A stretch of DNA of 64,000 nucleotides, from contig CAUJGJ010000444.1 of NCBI GenBank assembly GCA_963170055.1, forward strand, positions 4,375,118 through 4,439,117, written 5' to 3'. Origin of the DNA: Halisarca cf. caerulea. Lineage: Eukaryota > Porifera > Demospongiae > Chondrillida > Halisarcidae. Position numbers and translations under genes: made by a program. Below, in pieces: positions 38,801 to 52,695 of this stretch (the stretch's first letter is position 1; every line of letters begins with the position of its first letter). Under the pieces are notes generated by a model. That model was not told the DNA's origin and made no database searches. It saw only the letters and a program-made list of their open reading frames with translations.

Positions 38801-41800
38801 TAAGTTATTTGCAATTCTTGCAATTTCATGCTATTCTTGACTCCTTATGCATGATTCATGCATTAACAAAGTCATAAAACTTATAGCTGCGGTGATTTGT
38901 CAAATAAGTTGTTGGTGTCAGAAATAGAAAATCGCAAATTTCTTGTGTAAGTTATTTGCAATTCTTGCAATTTCATGCTATTCTTGACTTCTTATGCATG
39001 ATTCATGCATTAACAAAGTCATAAACTTATAGCTGCGGTGATATGACAAATAAATTGTTGGTGTCAGAAATGGAAAATCGCAAATTTCTTTTGTAAGTTA
39101 TTTGCAATTCTTGCAATTTCATGCTATTCTTGACTTCTTATGCATGATTCATGCATTAACAAAGTCATAAAACTTATAGCTGCGGTGATTTGTCAAATAA
39201 GTTGTTGGTGTCAGAAATAGAAAATCGCAAATTTCTTGTGTAAGTTATTTGCAATTCTTGCAATTTCATGCTATTCTTGACTTCTTATGCATGATTCATG
39301 CATCAGCAAAGTCATAAAACTTATAGCTGCGGTGATTTGTCAAATAAATTGTTGGTGTCAGAAATAGAAAATCGCAAATTTCTTTTCTAAGTTATTTGCA
39401 ATTCTTGCAATTTCATGCTATTCTTGACTTCTTATGCATGATTCATGCATTAACAAAGTCATAAAACTTATAGCTGCGGTGATTTGTCAAATAAGTTGTT
39501 GGTGTTAGAAATAGAAAATCGCAAATTTCTTTTGTAAGTTATTAGCAATTCTTGCAATTTCATGCTATTCTTGACTTCTTATGCATGATTTATGCATTAA
39601 CAAAGTCATAACACTTATAGCTGCGGTGATTTGACAAATAAATTGTTGGTGTCAGAAATAGAAAATCGCAAATTTCTTTTCTAAGTTATTTGCAATTCTT
39701 GCAATTTCATGCTATTCTTGACTTCTTATGCATGATTCATGCATTAACAAAGTCATAAAACTTATAGCTGCGGTGATTTGTCAAATAAATTGTCCATTAA
39801 GAAAAAAAGAATCGCAAATTTTTTTCTAAGTTATTTGCAATTCTTGCAATTTCATGCTATTCTTGACTTCTTATGCATGATTCATGCATTAGCAATGTCA
39901 TAAAACTTATAGCTGCGGTGATTTGTCAAATAAATTGTTGGTGTCAGAAATAGAAAATCGCAAATTTATTTTCTAAGTTATTTGCAATTCTTGCAATTTC
40001 ATGCTATTCTTGACTTCTTATGCATGATTCATGCATTAACAAAGTCATAAAACTTATAGCTGCGGTGATTTGTCAAATAAGTTTTTGGTGTCAGAAATAG
40101 AAAATCGCAAATTTCTTTTGTAAGTTATTAGCAATTCTTGCAATTTCATACTATTCTTGACTTCTTATGCATGATTCATGCATTAACAAAATCAAAAAAC
40201 TTATAGCTGCGGTGATTTGACAAATAAATTCTTCGTGTCAGAAAGAGAAAATCGTGAAATTCTTTTGTAAGTTATTTGCAATTCTTGCAATTTCATGCTA
40301 TTCTTGACTTCTTATGCATGATTCATGCATTAACAAAGTCATAAAACTTATAGCTGCGGTGATTTGTCAAATAAGTTGTTGGTGTCAGAAATAGAAAATC
40401 GCAAATTTCTTGTGTAAGTTATTTGCAATTCTTGCAATTTCATGCTATTCTTGACTTCTTATGCATGATTCATGCATTAACAAAGTCATAAAACTTATAG
40501 CTGCGGTGATATGACAAATAAATTGTTGGTGTCAGAAATAGAAAATCGCAAATTTTTTTCTAAGTTATTTGCAATTCTTGCAATTTCATGCTATTCTTGA
40601 CTTCTTATGCATGATTCATGCATCAGCAAAGTCATAAAACTTATAGCTGCGGTGATTTGTCAAATAAATTGTTGGTGTCAGAAATAGAAAATCGCAAATT
40701 TCTTTTGTAAGTTATTAGCAATTCTTGCAATTTCATACTATTCTTGACTTCTTATGCATGATTCATGCATTAACAAAATCAAAAAACTTATAGCTGCGGT
40801 GATTTGACAAATACATTGTTCGTGTCAGAAAGAGAAAATCGTGAAATTCTTTTGTAAGTTATTTGCAATTCTTGCAATTTCATTCTATTCTTGACTTCTT
40901 ATGCATGATTCATGCATTAACAAAGTCATAAAACTTATAGCTGCGGTGATTTGTCAAATAAGTTGTTGGTGTCAGAAATAGAAAATCGCAAATTTCTTGT
41001 GTAAGTTATTAGCAATTCTTGCAATTTCATGCTATTCTTGACTTCTTATGCATGATTCATGCATTAACAAAGTCATAAAACTTATAGCTGCGGTGATTTG
41101 TCAAATAAGTTGTTGGTGTCAGAAATAGAAAATCGCAAATTTCTTGTGTAAGTTATTTGCAATTCTTGCAATTTCATGCTATTCTTGACTTCTTATGCAT
41201 GATTCATGCATTAACAAAGTCATAAAACTTATAGCTGCGGTGATATGACAAATAAATTGTTGGTGTCAGAAATAGAAAATCGCAAATTTCTTTTCTAAGT
41301 TATTTGCAATTCTTGCAATTTCATGCTATTCTTGACTCCTTATTCATGATTCATGCATTAACAAAGTCATAAAACTTATAGCTGCGGTGATTTGTCAAAT
41401 AAATTGTCCATTAAGAAAAAAAGAATCGCAAATTTTTTTCTAAGTTATTTGCAATTCTTGATATTTTCATGCTATTCTTGACTTCTTATGCATGATTCAT
41501 GCATTAGCAAAGTCATAAAACTTATAGCTGCGGTGATTTGTCAAATAAATTGTTGGTGTCAGAAATAGAAAATCGCAAATTTATTTTCTAAGTTATTTGC
41601 AATTCTTGCAATTTCATGCTATTCTTGACTTCTTATGCATGATTCATGCATTAACAAAGTCATAAAACTTATAGCTGCGGTGATTTGTCAAATAAGTTTT
41701 TGGTGTCAGAAATAGAAAATCGCAAATTTCTTTTCCAAGTTATTTGAAATTCTTGCAATTTCATGCTATTCTTGACTCCTTATGCATGATTCATGCATTA

Positions 41801-42270
41801 ACAAAGTCAAAAAACTTATAGCTGCGGTGATTTGACAAATAAATTCTTCGTGTCAGAAAGAGAAAATCGTGAAATTCTTTTGTAAGTTATTTGCAATTCT
41901 TGCAATTTCATGCTATTCTTGACTTCTTATGCATGATTCATGCATTAACAAAGTCATAAAACTTATAACTGCGGTGATTTGTCAAATAAGTTGTTGGTGT
42001 CAGAAATAGAAAATCGCAAATTTCTTGTGTAAGTTATTTGCAATTCTTGCAATTTCATGCTATTCTTGACTTCTTATGCATGATTCATGCATTAACAAAG
42101 TCATAAAACTTATAGCTGCGGTGATATGACAAATAAATTGTTGGTGTCAGAAATAGAAAATCGCAAATTTCTTTTCTAAGTTATTTGCAATTCTTGCAAT
42201 TTCATGCTATTCTTGACTCCTTATGCATGATTCATGCATTAACAAAGTCATAAAACTTATAGCTGCGGTG
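35814..42270 (+). repeat. Satellite stretch between HOR-3 and HOR-4
   Basis: Continuous satellite. The first part, to about 36500, continues the match to 29211 onward. Farther right are irregular mixtures of classes A, B and C, with the 'gcatcagcaaag' variant frequent. A 587-bp (4-unit) local duplication is marked by 'tttcatacta' at 40144 and 40731, both followed by 'aaaatcaaaaaactt'. No non-satellite sequence is present. Confidence 0.82.
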
Positions 42271-45200
42271 ATTTTTCAAATAAATTGTCCATTAAGAAAA
42301 AAAGAATTGCAAATTTTTTTCTAAGTTATTTGCAATTCTTGCAATTTCATGCTATTCTTGACTTCTTATGCATGATTCATGCATTAGCAAAGTCATAAAA
42401 CTTATAGCTGCGGTGATTTGTCAAATGAATTGTTGGTGTCAGAAATAGAAAATCGCAAATTTCTTTTCTAAGTTATTTGCAATTCTTGCAATTTCATGCT
42501 ATTCTTGACTTCTTATGCATGATTCATGCATTAACAAAGTCATAAAACTTATAGCTGCGGTGATTTGTGAAATAAGTTTTTGGTGTCAGAAATAGAAAAT
42601 CGTGAAATTCTTTTGTAAGTTATTTGCAATTCTTGCAATTTCATGCTATTCTTGACTTCTTATGCATGATTCATGCATTAACAAAGTCATAAAACTTATA
42701 ACTGCAGTGATTTGTCAAATAAGTTGTTGGTGTCAGAAATAGAAAATCGCAAATTTCTTGTGTAAGTTATTTGCAATTCTTGCAATTTCATGCTATTCTT
42801 GACTTCTTATGCATGATTCATGCATTAGCAAAGTCATAAAACTTATAGCTGCGGTGATTTGTCAAATGAATTGTTGGTGTCAGAAATAGAAAATCGCAAA
42901 TTTCTTTTGTAAGTTATTTGCAATTCTTGCAATTTCATGCTATTCTTGACTTCTTATGCATGATTCATGCATTAGCAAAGTCATAAAACTTATAGCTGCG
43001 GTGATTTGTCAAATAAATTGTTGGTGTCAGAAATAGAAAATCGCAAATTTATTTTCTAAGTTATTAGCAATTCTTGCAATTTCATGCTATTCTTGACTTC
43101 TTATGCATGATTCATGCATTAACAAAGTCAAAAAACTTATAGCTGCGGTGATTTGACAAATAAATTCTTCGTGTCAGAAAGAGAAAATCGTGAAATTCTT
43201 TTGTAAGTTATTTGCAATTCTTGCAATTTCATGCTATTCTTGACTTCTTATGCATGATTCATGCATTAACAAAGTCATAAAACTTATAACTGCAGTGATT
43301 TGTCAAATAAGTTTTTGGTGTCAGAAATAGAAAATCGCAAATTTCTTGTGTAAGTTATTTGCAATTCTTGCAATTTCATGCTATTCTTGACTTCTTATGC
43401 ATGATTCATGCATTAAGAAAGTCATAAACTTATAGCTGCGGTGATATGACAAATAAATTGTTGGTGTCAGAAATAGAAAATCGCAAATTTCTTTTGTAAG
43501 TTATTTGCAATTCTTGCAATTTCATGCTATTCTTGACTTCTTATGCATGATTCATGCATCAGCAAAGTCATAAAACTTATAGCTGCGGTGATTTGTCAAA
43601 TAAATTGTTGGTGTCAGAAATAGAAAATCGCAAATTTCTTTTCTAAGTTATTTGAAATTCTTGCAATTTCATGCTATTCTTGACTTCTTATGCATGATTC
43701 ATGCATTAACAAAGTCATAAAACTTATAGCTGCGGTGATTTGTCAAATAAGTTGTTGGTGTCAGAAATAGAAAATCGCAAATTTCTTTTGTAAGTTATTA
43801 GCAATTCTTGCAATTTCATGCTATTCTTGACTTCTTATGCATGATTCATGCATTAACAAAGTCATAAAACTTATAGCTGCGGTGATTTGACAAATATATT
43901 CTTCGTGTCAGAAAGAGAAAATCGTGAAATTCTTTTGTAAGTTATTTGCAATTCTTGCAATTTCATGCTATTCTTGACTTCTTATGCATGATTCATGCAT
44001 TAACAAAGTGATAAAACTTATAGCTGCGGTGATTTGTCAAATAAGTTGTTGGTGTCAGAAATAGAAAATCGCAAATTTTTTGTGTAAGTTATTTGCAATT
44101 CTTGCAATTTCATGCTATTCTTGACTTCTTATGCATGATTCATGCATTAAAAAAGTCATAAAACTTATAGCTGCGGTGATATGACAAATAAATTGTTGGT
44201 GTCAGAAATAGAAAATCGCATATTTTTTTGTAAGTTATTTGCAATTCTTGCAATTTCATGCTATTCTTGACTTCTTATGCATGATTCATGCATCAGCAAA
44301 GTCATAAAACTTATAGCTGCGGTGATTTGTCAAATAAATTGTTGGTGTCAGAAATAGAAAATCGCAAATTTCTTTTGTAAGTTATTAGCAATTCTTGCAA
44401 TTTCATGCTATTGTTGACTTTTTATGAATGATTCATGCATTAACAAAGTCAAAAAACTTATGGCTGCGGTGATTTGACAAATAAAATCTTCGTGTCAGAA
44501 AGAGAAAATCGTGAAATTCTTTTGTAAGTTATTTGCAATTCTTGAAATTTCATGCTATTCTTTACTCCTTATGCATGATTCATGCATTAACAAAGTCATA
44601 AAACTTATAGCTGCGGTGATTTGACAAATAAATTCTTCGTGTCAGAAAGAGAAAATCGTGAAATTCTTTTGTAAGTTATTTGCAATTCTTGCAATTTCAT
44701 GCTATTCTTGACTTCTTATGCATGATTCATGCATTAACAAAGTGATAAAACTTATAGCTGCGGTGATTTGTCAAATAAGTTGTTGGTGTCAGAAATAGAA
44801 AATCGCAAATTTCTTGTGTAAGTTATTTGCAATTCTTGCAATTTCATGCTATTCTTGACTTCTTATGCATGATTCATGCATTAAAAAAGTCATAAAACTT
44901 ATAGCTGCGGTGATATGACAAATAAATTGTTGGTGTCAGAAATAGAAAATCGCATATTTTTTTGTAAGTTATTTGCAATTCTTGCAATTTCATGCTATTC
45001 TTGACTTCTTATGCATGATTCATGCATCAGCAAAGTCATAAAACTTATAGCTGCGGTGATTTGTCAAATAAATTGTTGGTGTCAGAAATAGAAAATCGCA
45101 AATTTCTTTTGTAAGTTATTAGCAATTCTTGCAATTTCATGCTATTGTTGACTTTTTATGAATGATTCATGCATTAACAAAGTCAAAAAACTTATAGCTG

Positions 45201-45497
45201 CGGTGATTTGACAAATAAAATCTTCGTGTCAGAAAGAGAAAATCGTGAAATTCTTTTGTAAGTTATTTGCAATTCTTGAAATTTCATGCTATTCTTTACT
45301 CCTTATGCATGATTCATGCATTAACAAAGTCATAAAACTTATAGCTGCGGTGATTTTTCAAATAAATTGTCCATTAAGAAAAAAAGAATCGCAAATTTTT
45401 TTCTAAGTTATTTGCAATTCTTGCAATTTCATGCTATTCTTGACTTCTTATGCATGATTCATGCATTAACAAAGTCATAAAACTTATAGCTGCGGTG
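42271..45497 (+). repeat. HOR-4 copy 1 (22 units, 3227 bp)
   Basis: Several rare markers recur 3227 bp later: 'atttttcaaataaattg' of an 'aagaattgc' class C unit (42271, 45498), 'tcaaatgaat' (42421, 45648) and 'cgcatattttttt' (44217 to 47444, and 44951 to 48178). Inside each copy a 734-bp (5-unit) duplication is seen, because 'cgcatatttt' appears twice, at 44217 and 44951 here. This copy has the private variant 'ttatggctgc' near 44460. Confidence 0.88.
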
Positions 45498-48400
45498 ATT
45501 TTTCAAATAAATTGTCCATTAAGAAAAAAAGAATTGCAAATTTTTTTCTAAGTTATTTGCAATTCTTGCAATTTCATGCTATTCTTGACTTCTTATGCAT
45601 GATTCATGCATTAGCAAAGTCATAAAACTTATAGCTGCGGTGATTTGTCAAATGAATTGTTGGTGTCAGAAATAGAAAATCGCAAATTTCTTTTCTAAGT
45701 TATTTGCAATTCTTGCAATTTCATGCTATTCTTGACTTCTTATGCATGATTCATGCATTAACAAAGTCATAAAACTTATAGCTGCGGTGATTTGTCAAAT
45801 AAGTTTTTGGTGTCAGAAATAGAAAATCGTGAAATTCTTTTGTAAGTTATTTGCAATTCTTGCAATTTCATGCTATTCTTGACTTCTTATGCATGATTCA
45901 TGCATTAACAAAGTCATAAAACTTATAACTGCAGTGATTTGTCAAATAAGTTGTTGGTGTCAGAAATAGAAAATCGCAAATTTCTTGTGTAAGTTATTTG
46001 CAATTCTTGCAATTTCATGCTATTCTTGACTTCTTATGCATGATTCATGCATTAGCAAAGTCATAAAACTTATAGCTGCGGTGATTTGTCAAATGAATTG
46101 TTGGTGTCAGAAATAGAAAATCGCAAATTTCTTTTGTAAGTTATTTGCAATTCTTGCAATTTCATGCTATTCTTGACTTCTTATGCATGATTCATGCATT
46201 AGCAAAGTCATAAAACTTATAGCTGCGGTGATTTGTCAAATAAATTGTTGGTGTCAGAAATAGAAAATCGCAAATTTATTTTCTAAGTTATTAGCAATTC
46301 TTGCAATTTCATGCTATTCTTGACTTCTTATGCATGATTCATGCATTAACAAAGTCAAAAAACTTATAGCTGCGGTGATTTGACAAATAAATTCTTCGTG
46401 TCAGAAAGAGAAAATCGTGAAATTCTTTTGTAAGTTATTTGCAATTCTTGCAATTTCATGCTATTCTTGACTTCTTATGCATGATTCATGCATTAACAAA
46501 GTCATAAAACTTATAACTGCAGTGATTTGTCAAATAAGTTTTTGGTGTCAGAAATAGAAAATCGCAAATTTCTTGTGTAAGTTATTTGCAATTCTTGCAA
46601 TTTCATGCTATTCTTGACTTCTTATGCATGATTCATGCATTAAGAAAGTCATAAACTTATAGCTGCGGTGATATGACAAATAAATTGTTGGTGTCAGAAA
46701 TAGAAAATCGCAAATTTCTTTTGTAAGTTATTTGCAATTCTTGCAATTTCATGCTATTCTTGACTTCTTATGCATGATTCATGCATCAGCAAAGTCATAA
46801 AACTTATAGCTGCGGTGATTTGTCAAATAAATTGTTGGTGTCAGAAATAGAAAATCGCAAATTTCTTTTCTAAGTTATTTGAAATTCTTGCAATTTCATG
46901 CTATTCTTGACTTCTTATGCATGATTCATGCATTAACAAAGTCATAAAACTTATAGCTGCGGTGATTTGTCAAATAAGTTGTTGGTGTCAGAAATAGAAA
47001 ATCGCAAATTTCTTTTGTAAGTTATTAGCAATTCTTGCAATTTCATGCTATTCTTGACTTCTTATGCATGATTCATGCATTAACAAAGTCATAAAACTTA
47101 TAGCTGCGGTGATTTGACAAATAAATTCTTCGTGTCAGAAAGAGAAAATCGTGAAATTCTTTTGTAAGTTATTTGCAATTCTTGCAATTTCATGCTATTC
47201 TTGACTTCTTATGCATGATTCATGCATTAACAAAGTGATAAAACTTATAGCTGCGGTGATTTGTCAAATAAGTTGTTGGTGTCAGAAATAGAAAATCGCA
47301 AATTTCTTGTGTAAGTTATTTGCAATTCTTGCAATTTCATGCTATTCTTGACTTCTTATGCATGATTCATGCATTAAAAAAGTCATAAAACTTATAGCTG
47401 CGGTGATATGACAAATATATTGTTGGTGTCAGAAATAGAAAATCGCATATTTTTTTGTAAGTTATTTGCAATTCTTGCAATTTCATGCTATTCTTGACTT
47501 CTTATGCATGATTCATGCATCAGCAAAGTCATAAAACTTATAGCTGCGGTGATTTGTCAAATAAATTGTTGGTGTCAGAAATAGAAAATCGCAAATTTCT
47601 TTTGTAAGTTATTAGCAATTCTTGCAATTTCATGCTATTGTTGACTTTTTATGAATGATTCATGCATTAACAAAGTCAAAAAACTTATAGCTGCGGTGAT
47701 TTGACAAATAAAATCTTCGTGTCAGAAAGAGAAAATCGTGAAATTCTTTTGTAAGTTATTTGCAATTCTTGAAATTTCATGCTATTCTTTACTCCTTATG
47801 CATGATTCATGCATTAACAAAGTCATAAAACTTATAGCTGCGGTGATTTGACAAATAAATTCTTCGTGTCAGAAAGAGAAAATCGTGAAATTCTTTTGTA
47901 AGTTATTTGCAATTCTTGCAATTTCATGCTATTCTTGACTTCTTATGCATGATTCATGCATTAACAAAGTGATAAAACTTATAGCTGCGGTGATTTGTCA
48001 AATAAGTTGTTGGTGTCAGAAATAGAAAATCGCAAATTTCTTGTGTAAGTTATTTGCAATTCTTGCAATTTCATGCTATTCTTGACTTCTTATGCATGAT
48101 TCATGCATTAAAAAAGTCATAAAACTTATAGCTGCGGTGATATGACAAATAAATTGTTGGTGTCAGAAATAGAAAATCGCATATTTTTTTGTAAGTTATT
48201 TGCAATTCTTGCAATTTCATGCTATTCTTGACTTCTTATGCATGATTCATGCATCAGCAAAGTCATAAAACTTATAGCTGCGGTGATTTGTCAAATAAAT
48301 TGTTGGTGTCAGAAATAGAAAATCGCAAATTTCTTTTGTAAGTTATTAGCAATTCTTGCAATTTCATGCTATTGTTGACTTTTTATGAATGATTCATGCA

Positions 48401-48724
48401 TTAACAAAGTCAAAAAACTTATAGCTGCGGTGATTTGACAAATAAAATCTTCGTGTCAGAAAGAGAAAATCGTGAAATTCTTTTGTAAGTTATTTGCAAT
48501 TCTTGAAATTTCATGCTATTCTTTACTCCTTATGCATGATTCATGCATTAACAAAGTCATAAAACTTATAGCTGCGGTGATTTTTCAAATAAATTGTCCA
48601 TTAAGAAAAAAAGAATCGCAAATTTTTTTCTAAGTTATTTGCAATTCTTGCAATTTCATGCTATTCTTGACTTCTTATGCATGATTCATGCATTAGCAAA
48701 GTCATAAAACTTATAGTTGCGGTG
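45498..48724 (+). repeat. HOR-4 copy 2 (22 units, 3227 bp)
   Basis: A tandem repeat of 42271-45497 with the same internal 734-bp duplication (47444 and 48178). Only scattered substitutions differ, for example 'acaaatatattg' near 47412 where copy 1 has 'acaaataaattg'. The internal duplication is present in both copies, so it is older than the 3227-bp duplication. After 48724 the series departs: the next unit is an ordinary class A unit instead of the 'aagaattgc' class C unit. Confidence 0.87.
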
Positions 48725-51700
48725 ATTTGTCAAATAAATTGTTGGTGTCAGAAATAGAAAATCGCAAATTTCTTTTCTAAGTTATTTGCAATTCTTGCAA
48801 TTTCATGCTATTCTTGACTTCTTATGCATGATTCATGCATTAACAAAGTCATAAAACTTATAGCTGCGGTGATTTGACAAATAAATTCTTCGTGTCAGAA
48901 AGAGAAAATCGTGAAATTCTTTTGTAAGTTATTTGCAATTCTTGCAATTTCATGCTATTCTTGACTTCTTATGCATGATTCATGCATTAACAAAGTCATA
49001 AAACTTATAGCTGCGGTTATTTGTCAAATAAGTTGTTGGTGTCAGAAATAGAAAATCGCAAATTTCTTGTGTAAGTTATTTGCAATTCTTGCAATTTCAT
49101 GCTATTCTTGACTTCTTATGCATGATTCATGCATTAACAAAGTCATAAAACTTATAGCTGCGGTGATATGACAAATAAATTGTTGGTGTCAGAAATAGAA
49201 AATCGCAAATTTCTTTTCTAAGTTATTTGCAATTCTTGCAATTTCATGCTATTCTTGACTCCTTATGCATGATTCATGCATTAACAAAGTCATAAAACTT
49301 ATAGCTGCGGTGATTTGTCAAATAAATTGTCCATTAAGAAAAAAAGAATCGCAAATTTTTTTCTAAGTTATTTGCAATTCTTGCAATTTCATGCTATTCT
49401 TGACTTCTTATGCATGATTCATGCATTAGCAAAGTCATAAAACTTATAGCTGCGGTGATTTGTCAAATAAATTGTTGGTGTCAGAAATAGAAAATCGCAA
49501 ATTTATTTTCTAAGTTATTTGCAATTCTTGCAATTTCATGCTATTCTTGACTTCTTATGCATGATTCATGCATTAACAAAGTCATAAAACTTATAGCTGC
49601 GGTGATTTGTCAAATAAGTTTTTGGTGTCAGAAATAGAAAATCGCAAATTTCTTTTGTAAGTTATTAGCAATTCTTGCAATTTCATGCTATTCTTGACTT
49701 CTTATGCATGATTCATGCATTAACAAAGTCAAAAAACTTATAGCTGCGGTGATTTGACAAATAAATTCTTCGTGTCAGAAAGAGAAAATCGTGAAATTCT
49801 TTTGTAAGTTATTTGCAATTCTTGCAATTTCATGCTATTCTTGACTTCTTATGCATGATTCATGCATTAACAAAGTCATAAAACTTATAGCTGCGGTGAT
49901 ATGACAAATAAATTGTTGGTGTCAGAAATAGAAAATCGCAAATTTCTTTTCTAAGTTATTTGCAATTCTTGCAATTTCATGCTATTCTTGACTCCTTATG
50001 CATGATTCATGCATTAACAAAGTCATAAAACTTATAGCTGCGGTGATTTTTCAAATAAATTGTCCATTAAGAAAAAAAGAATTGCAAATTTTTTTCTAAG
50101 TTATTTGCAATTCTATCAATTTCATGCTATTCTTGACTTCTTATGCATGATTCATGCATTAGCAAAGTCATAAAACTTATAGCTGCGGTGATTTGTCAAA
50201 TGAATTGTTGGTGTCAGAAATAGAAAATCGCAAATTTCTTTTCTAAGTTATTTGCAATTCTTGCAATTTCATGCTATTCTTGACTTCTTATGCATGATTC
50301 ATGCATTAACAAAGTCATAAAACTTATAGCTGCGGTGATTTGTCAAATAAATTGTTGGTGTCAGAAATAGAAAATCGCAAATTTATTTTCTAAGTTATTT
50401 GCAATTCTTGCAATTTCATGCTATTCTTGACTTCTTATGCATGATTCATGCATTAACAAAGTCATAAAACTTATAGCTGCGGTGATTTGTCAAATAAGTT
50501 TTTGGTGTCAGAAATAGAAAATCGCAAATTTCTTTTGTAAGTTATTAGCAATTCTTGCAATTTCATGCTATTCTTGACTTCTTATGCATGATTCATGCAT
50601 TAACAAAGTCAAAAAACTTATAGCTGCGGTGATTTGACAAATAAATTCTTCGTGTCAGAAAGAGAAAATCGTGAAATTCTTTTGTAAGTTATTTGCAATT
50701 CTTGCAATTTCATGCTATTCTTGACTTCTTATGCATGATTCATGCATTAACAAAGTCATAAAACTTATAGCTGCGGTGATATGACAAATAAATTGTTGGT
50801 GTCAGAAATAGAAAATCGCAAATTTCTTTTGTAAGTTATTTGCAATTCTTGCAATTTCATGCTATTCTTGACTCCTTATGCATGATTCATGCATTAACAA
50901 AGTCATAAAACTTATAGCTGCGGTGATTTTTCAAATAAATTGTCCATTAAGAAAAAAAGAATTGCAAATTTTTTTCTAAGTTATTTGTAATTCTTGCAAT
51001 TTCATGCTATTCTTGACTTCTTATGCATGATTCATGCATTAGCAAAGTCATAAAACTTATAGCTGCGGTGATTTGTCAAATGAATTGTTGGTGTCAGAAA
51101 TAGAAAATCGCAAATTTCTTTTCTAAGTTATTTGCAATTCTTGCAATTTCATGCTATTCTTGACTTCTTATGCATGATTCATGCATTAATAAAGTCATAA
51201 AACTTATAGCTGCGGTGATTTGTCAAATAAGTTTTTGGTGTCAGAAATAGAAAATCGCAAATTTCTTTTGTAAGTTATTAGCAATTCTTGCAATGTCATG
51301 CTATTGTTTACTTCTTATGCATGATTCATGCATTAACAAAGTCATAAAACTTATAGCTGCGGTGATTTAACAAATAAATTCTTCGTGTCAGAAAGAGAAA
51401 ATCGTGAAATTCTTTTGTAAGTTATTTGCAATTCTTGCAATTTCATGCTATTCTTGACTTCTTATGCATGAGTCATGCATTAACAAAGTCATAAAACTTA
51501 TAACTGCTGTGATTTTTCAAATAAATTGTCCGTTTCAGAAATAGAAAATCGCAAATTTCTTTTCCAAGTTATTTGCAATTCTTGCAATTTCATGCTATTC
51601 TTGACTTCTTATGCATGATTCATGCATTAACAAAGTCATAAAACTTATAGCTGCGGTGATTTGTCAAATAAGTTTTTTGTGTCAGAAATAGAAAATCGCA

Positions 51701-52031
51701 AATTTCTTTTGTAAGTTATTAGCAATTCTTACAATTTCATGCTATTCTTGACTTCTTATGCATGATTCATGCATTAACAAAGTCATAAAACTTATAGCTG
51801 CGGTGATTTGACAAATAAAGTCTTCGTGTCAGAAAGAGAAAATTGTGAAATTCTTTTGTAAGTTATTTGCAATTCTTGCAATTTCATGCTATTCTTGACT
51901 TCTTATGCATGATTCATGCATTAACAAAGTCATAAAACTTATAGCTGCGGTGATTTTTCAAATAAATTGTCCATTAAGAAAAAAAGAATCGCAAATTTTT
52001 TTCTAAGTTATTTGCAATTCTTGCAATTTCA
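48725..52031 (+). repeat. Satellite stretch with 5-6 unit repeats up to the insertion
   Basis: 'atgacaaata' units lie at 49168, 49901 and 50781, 733 bp (5 units) and 880 bp (6 units) apart, with the same A-C-A-A-B series between them. This is a short HOR with one unit gained or lost. From about 51180 the units become less regular ('gcaatgtcatgc', 'atgagtcatgc', 'ttgtgaaattc' after 'aaaat'). The last unit is class C and is cut at 52031 by the inserted element. Confidence 0.84.
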
Positions 52032-52046
52032 CGCAGGTATGTTATG
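52032..52046 (+). repeat. Left terminal inverted repeat (15 bp)
   Basis: CGCAGGTATGTTATG is a perfect reverse complement of 53196-53210. The match then breaks: the next left bases are g, c, a, against t, c, c on the right strand read inward. It directly follows the CA duplicated at the target. Confidence 0.9.
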
Positions 52047-52065
52047 GCAGAATCTAGCCATAACA
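52040..52065. other. Stem-loop overlapping the left terminal repeat
   Basis: TGTTATGGC (52040-52048) and GCCATAACA (52057-52065) are perfect 9-bp reverse complements around an 8-base loop (agaatcta). The left arm overlaps the terminal inverted repeat by seven bases. A related 'gccataa' lies near the right end (53182-53188), so the subterminal motif is present at both ends. It may be a transposase-binding motif; that role is inferred. Confidence 0.7.
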
Positions 52066-52613
52066 CGGGCGCTTTGCGGGTTTCACGGTATGAATTTTAT
52101 TTATTCAGAATTGCGTGGGTTGGTCATGTGCCAGCAACGTGAATCAGCTTAGGAAGCTACGCGGCTAGCAAGTAAAAACACTCGACCCAACCCAACTTTA
52201 CACAGCACGCTTCGTTGTCAAACTTCTAAATGTTAGTTTTTGGTTATAAAGCTTTCTTTGGAAGGCTTGCAAAGAAATGAGCGACGGTTTGCGTGCAAAC
52301 TGTAGATCTTGGAAGGGTAAATCCGACGTTGAGAGAAGTTTACAATCTTTCAACTCCTTCGTTTAGAACCACGGGGCTACGTAAGAACGTATGCTGAAGG
52401 TTTGATAGAATAGTGAACGAAGATCGTGGATAGTAGACAAAACCTTTGCTTGCCTTTCTCTGTGTCTGTTGTTCAGCTGCAAAAGCCGAGGCTACAAGCA
52501 ACCTTCCAGAGGGAGAATATTCACAAAAGGAGCGTGCTGAGTAAAACTTGACTAGATCTAGAGTATTTGCCTCAAAAACCGAAGATAATAATGGCCTTGC
52601 GTTAATTATATTG

Positions 52614-52633
52614 TAACTTCCGTTAACTTCCGT
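52614..52633 (+). repeat. Tandem pair of a 10-bp motif within the insertion
   Basis: TAACTTCCGT occurs twice in direct succession (52614-52623 and 52624-52633). No function is evident. Confidence 0.6.
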
Positions 52634-52695
52634 CTCGTGACATCATGTGACTTTGGCCTTGAGAAGAGCCTTCTTCATGGGGCCAATTTCTTCGC

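Larger units (their letters stand above)
1..52031 (+). repeat. 147-bp satellite array, left (homogenised) block, about 355 units
   Basis: Head-to-tail units in one orientation; no inverted unit was seen. The landmark 'cttatagctg' recurs at 131, 278, 425 and 572, exactly 147 bp apart; 278-424 is a good reference unit. GC is about 30% counted on a typical unit. Units fall into classes by the stretch after 'aaataaatt'. Class A reads 'tggtgtcagaaatag' (278-424). Class B reads 'cttcgtgtcagaaagag' followed by 'cgtgaaattc' (131-277). Class C reads 'ccattaagaaaaaaag' and is 144-145 bp long (1010-1154). A rarer class D reads 'ccgtttcagaaatag' or 'ccgtgtctgaaatag'. Classes are arranged in multi-unit patterns that repeat as larger blocks. 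No gene, tRNA, rRNA or retroelement was recognised in the block. Such arrays are typical of eukaryotic centromeric or pericentromeric heterochromatin; that location is inferred. Confidence 0.98.

Noticed and set aside
1..52031. CRISPR array
   Set aside because: Units are contiguous 147-bp repeats with no unique spacers, far longer than CRISPR repeats, and no cas genes are present.
51967..52152. Open frame of 61 codons, plus strand
   Set aside because: It begins in satellite and crosses the border of the insertion. No domain, start context or conservation supports it; it is a chance frame.
52210..52226. CENP-B box-like start (CTTCGTTG) inside the insertion
   Set aside because: Only the first part fits; the required A and CGGG of the core box are absent.
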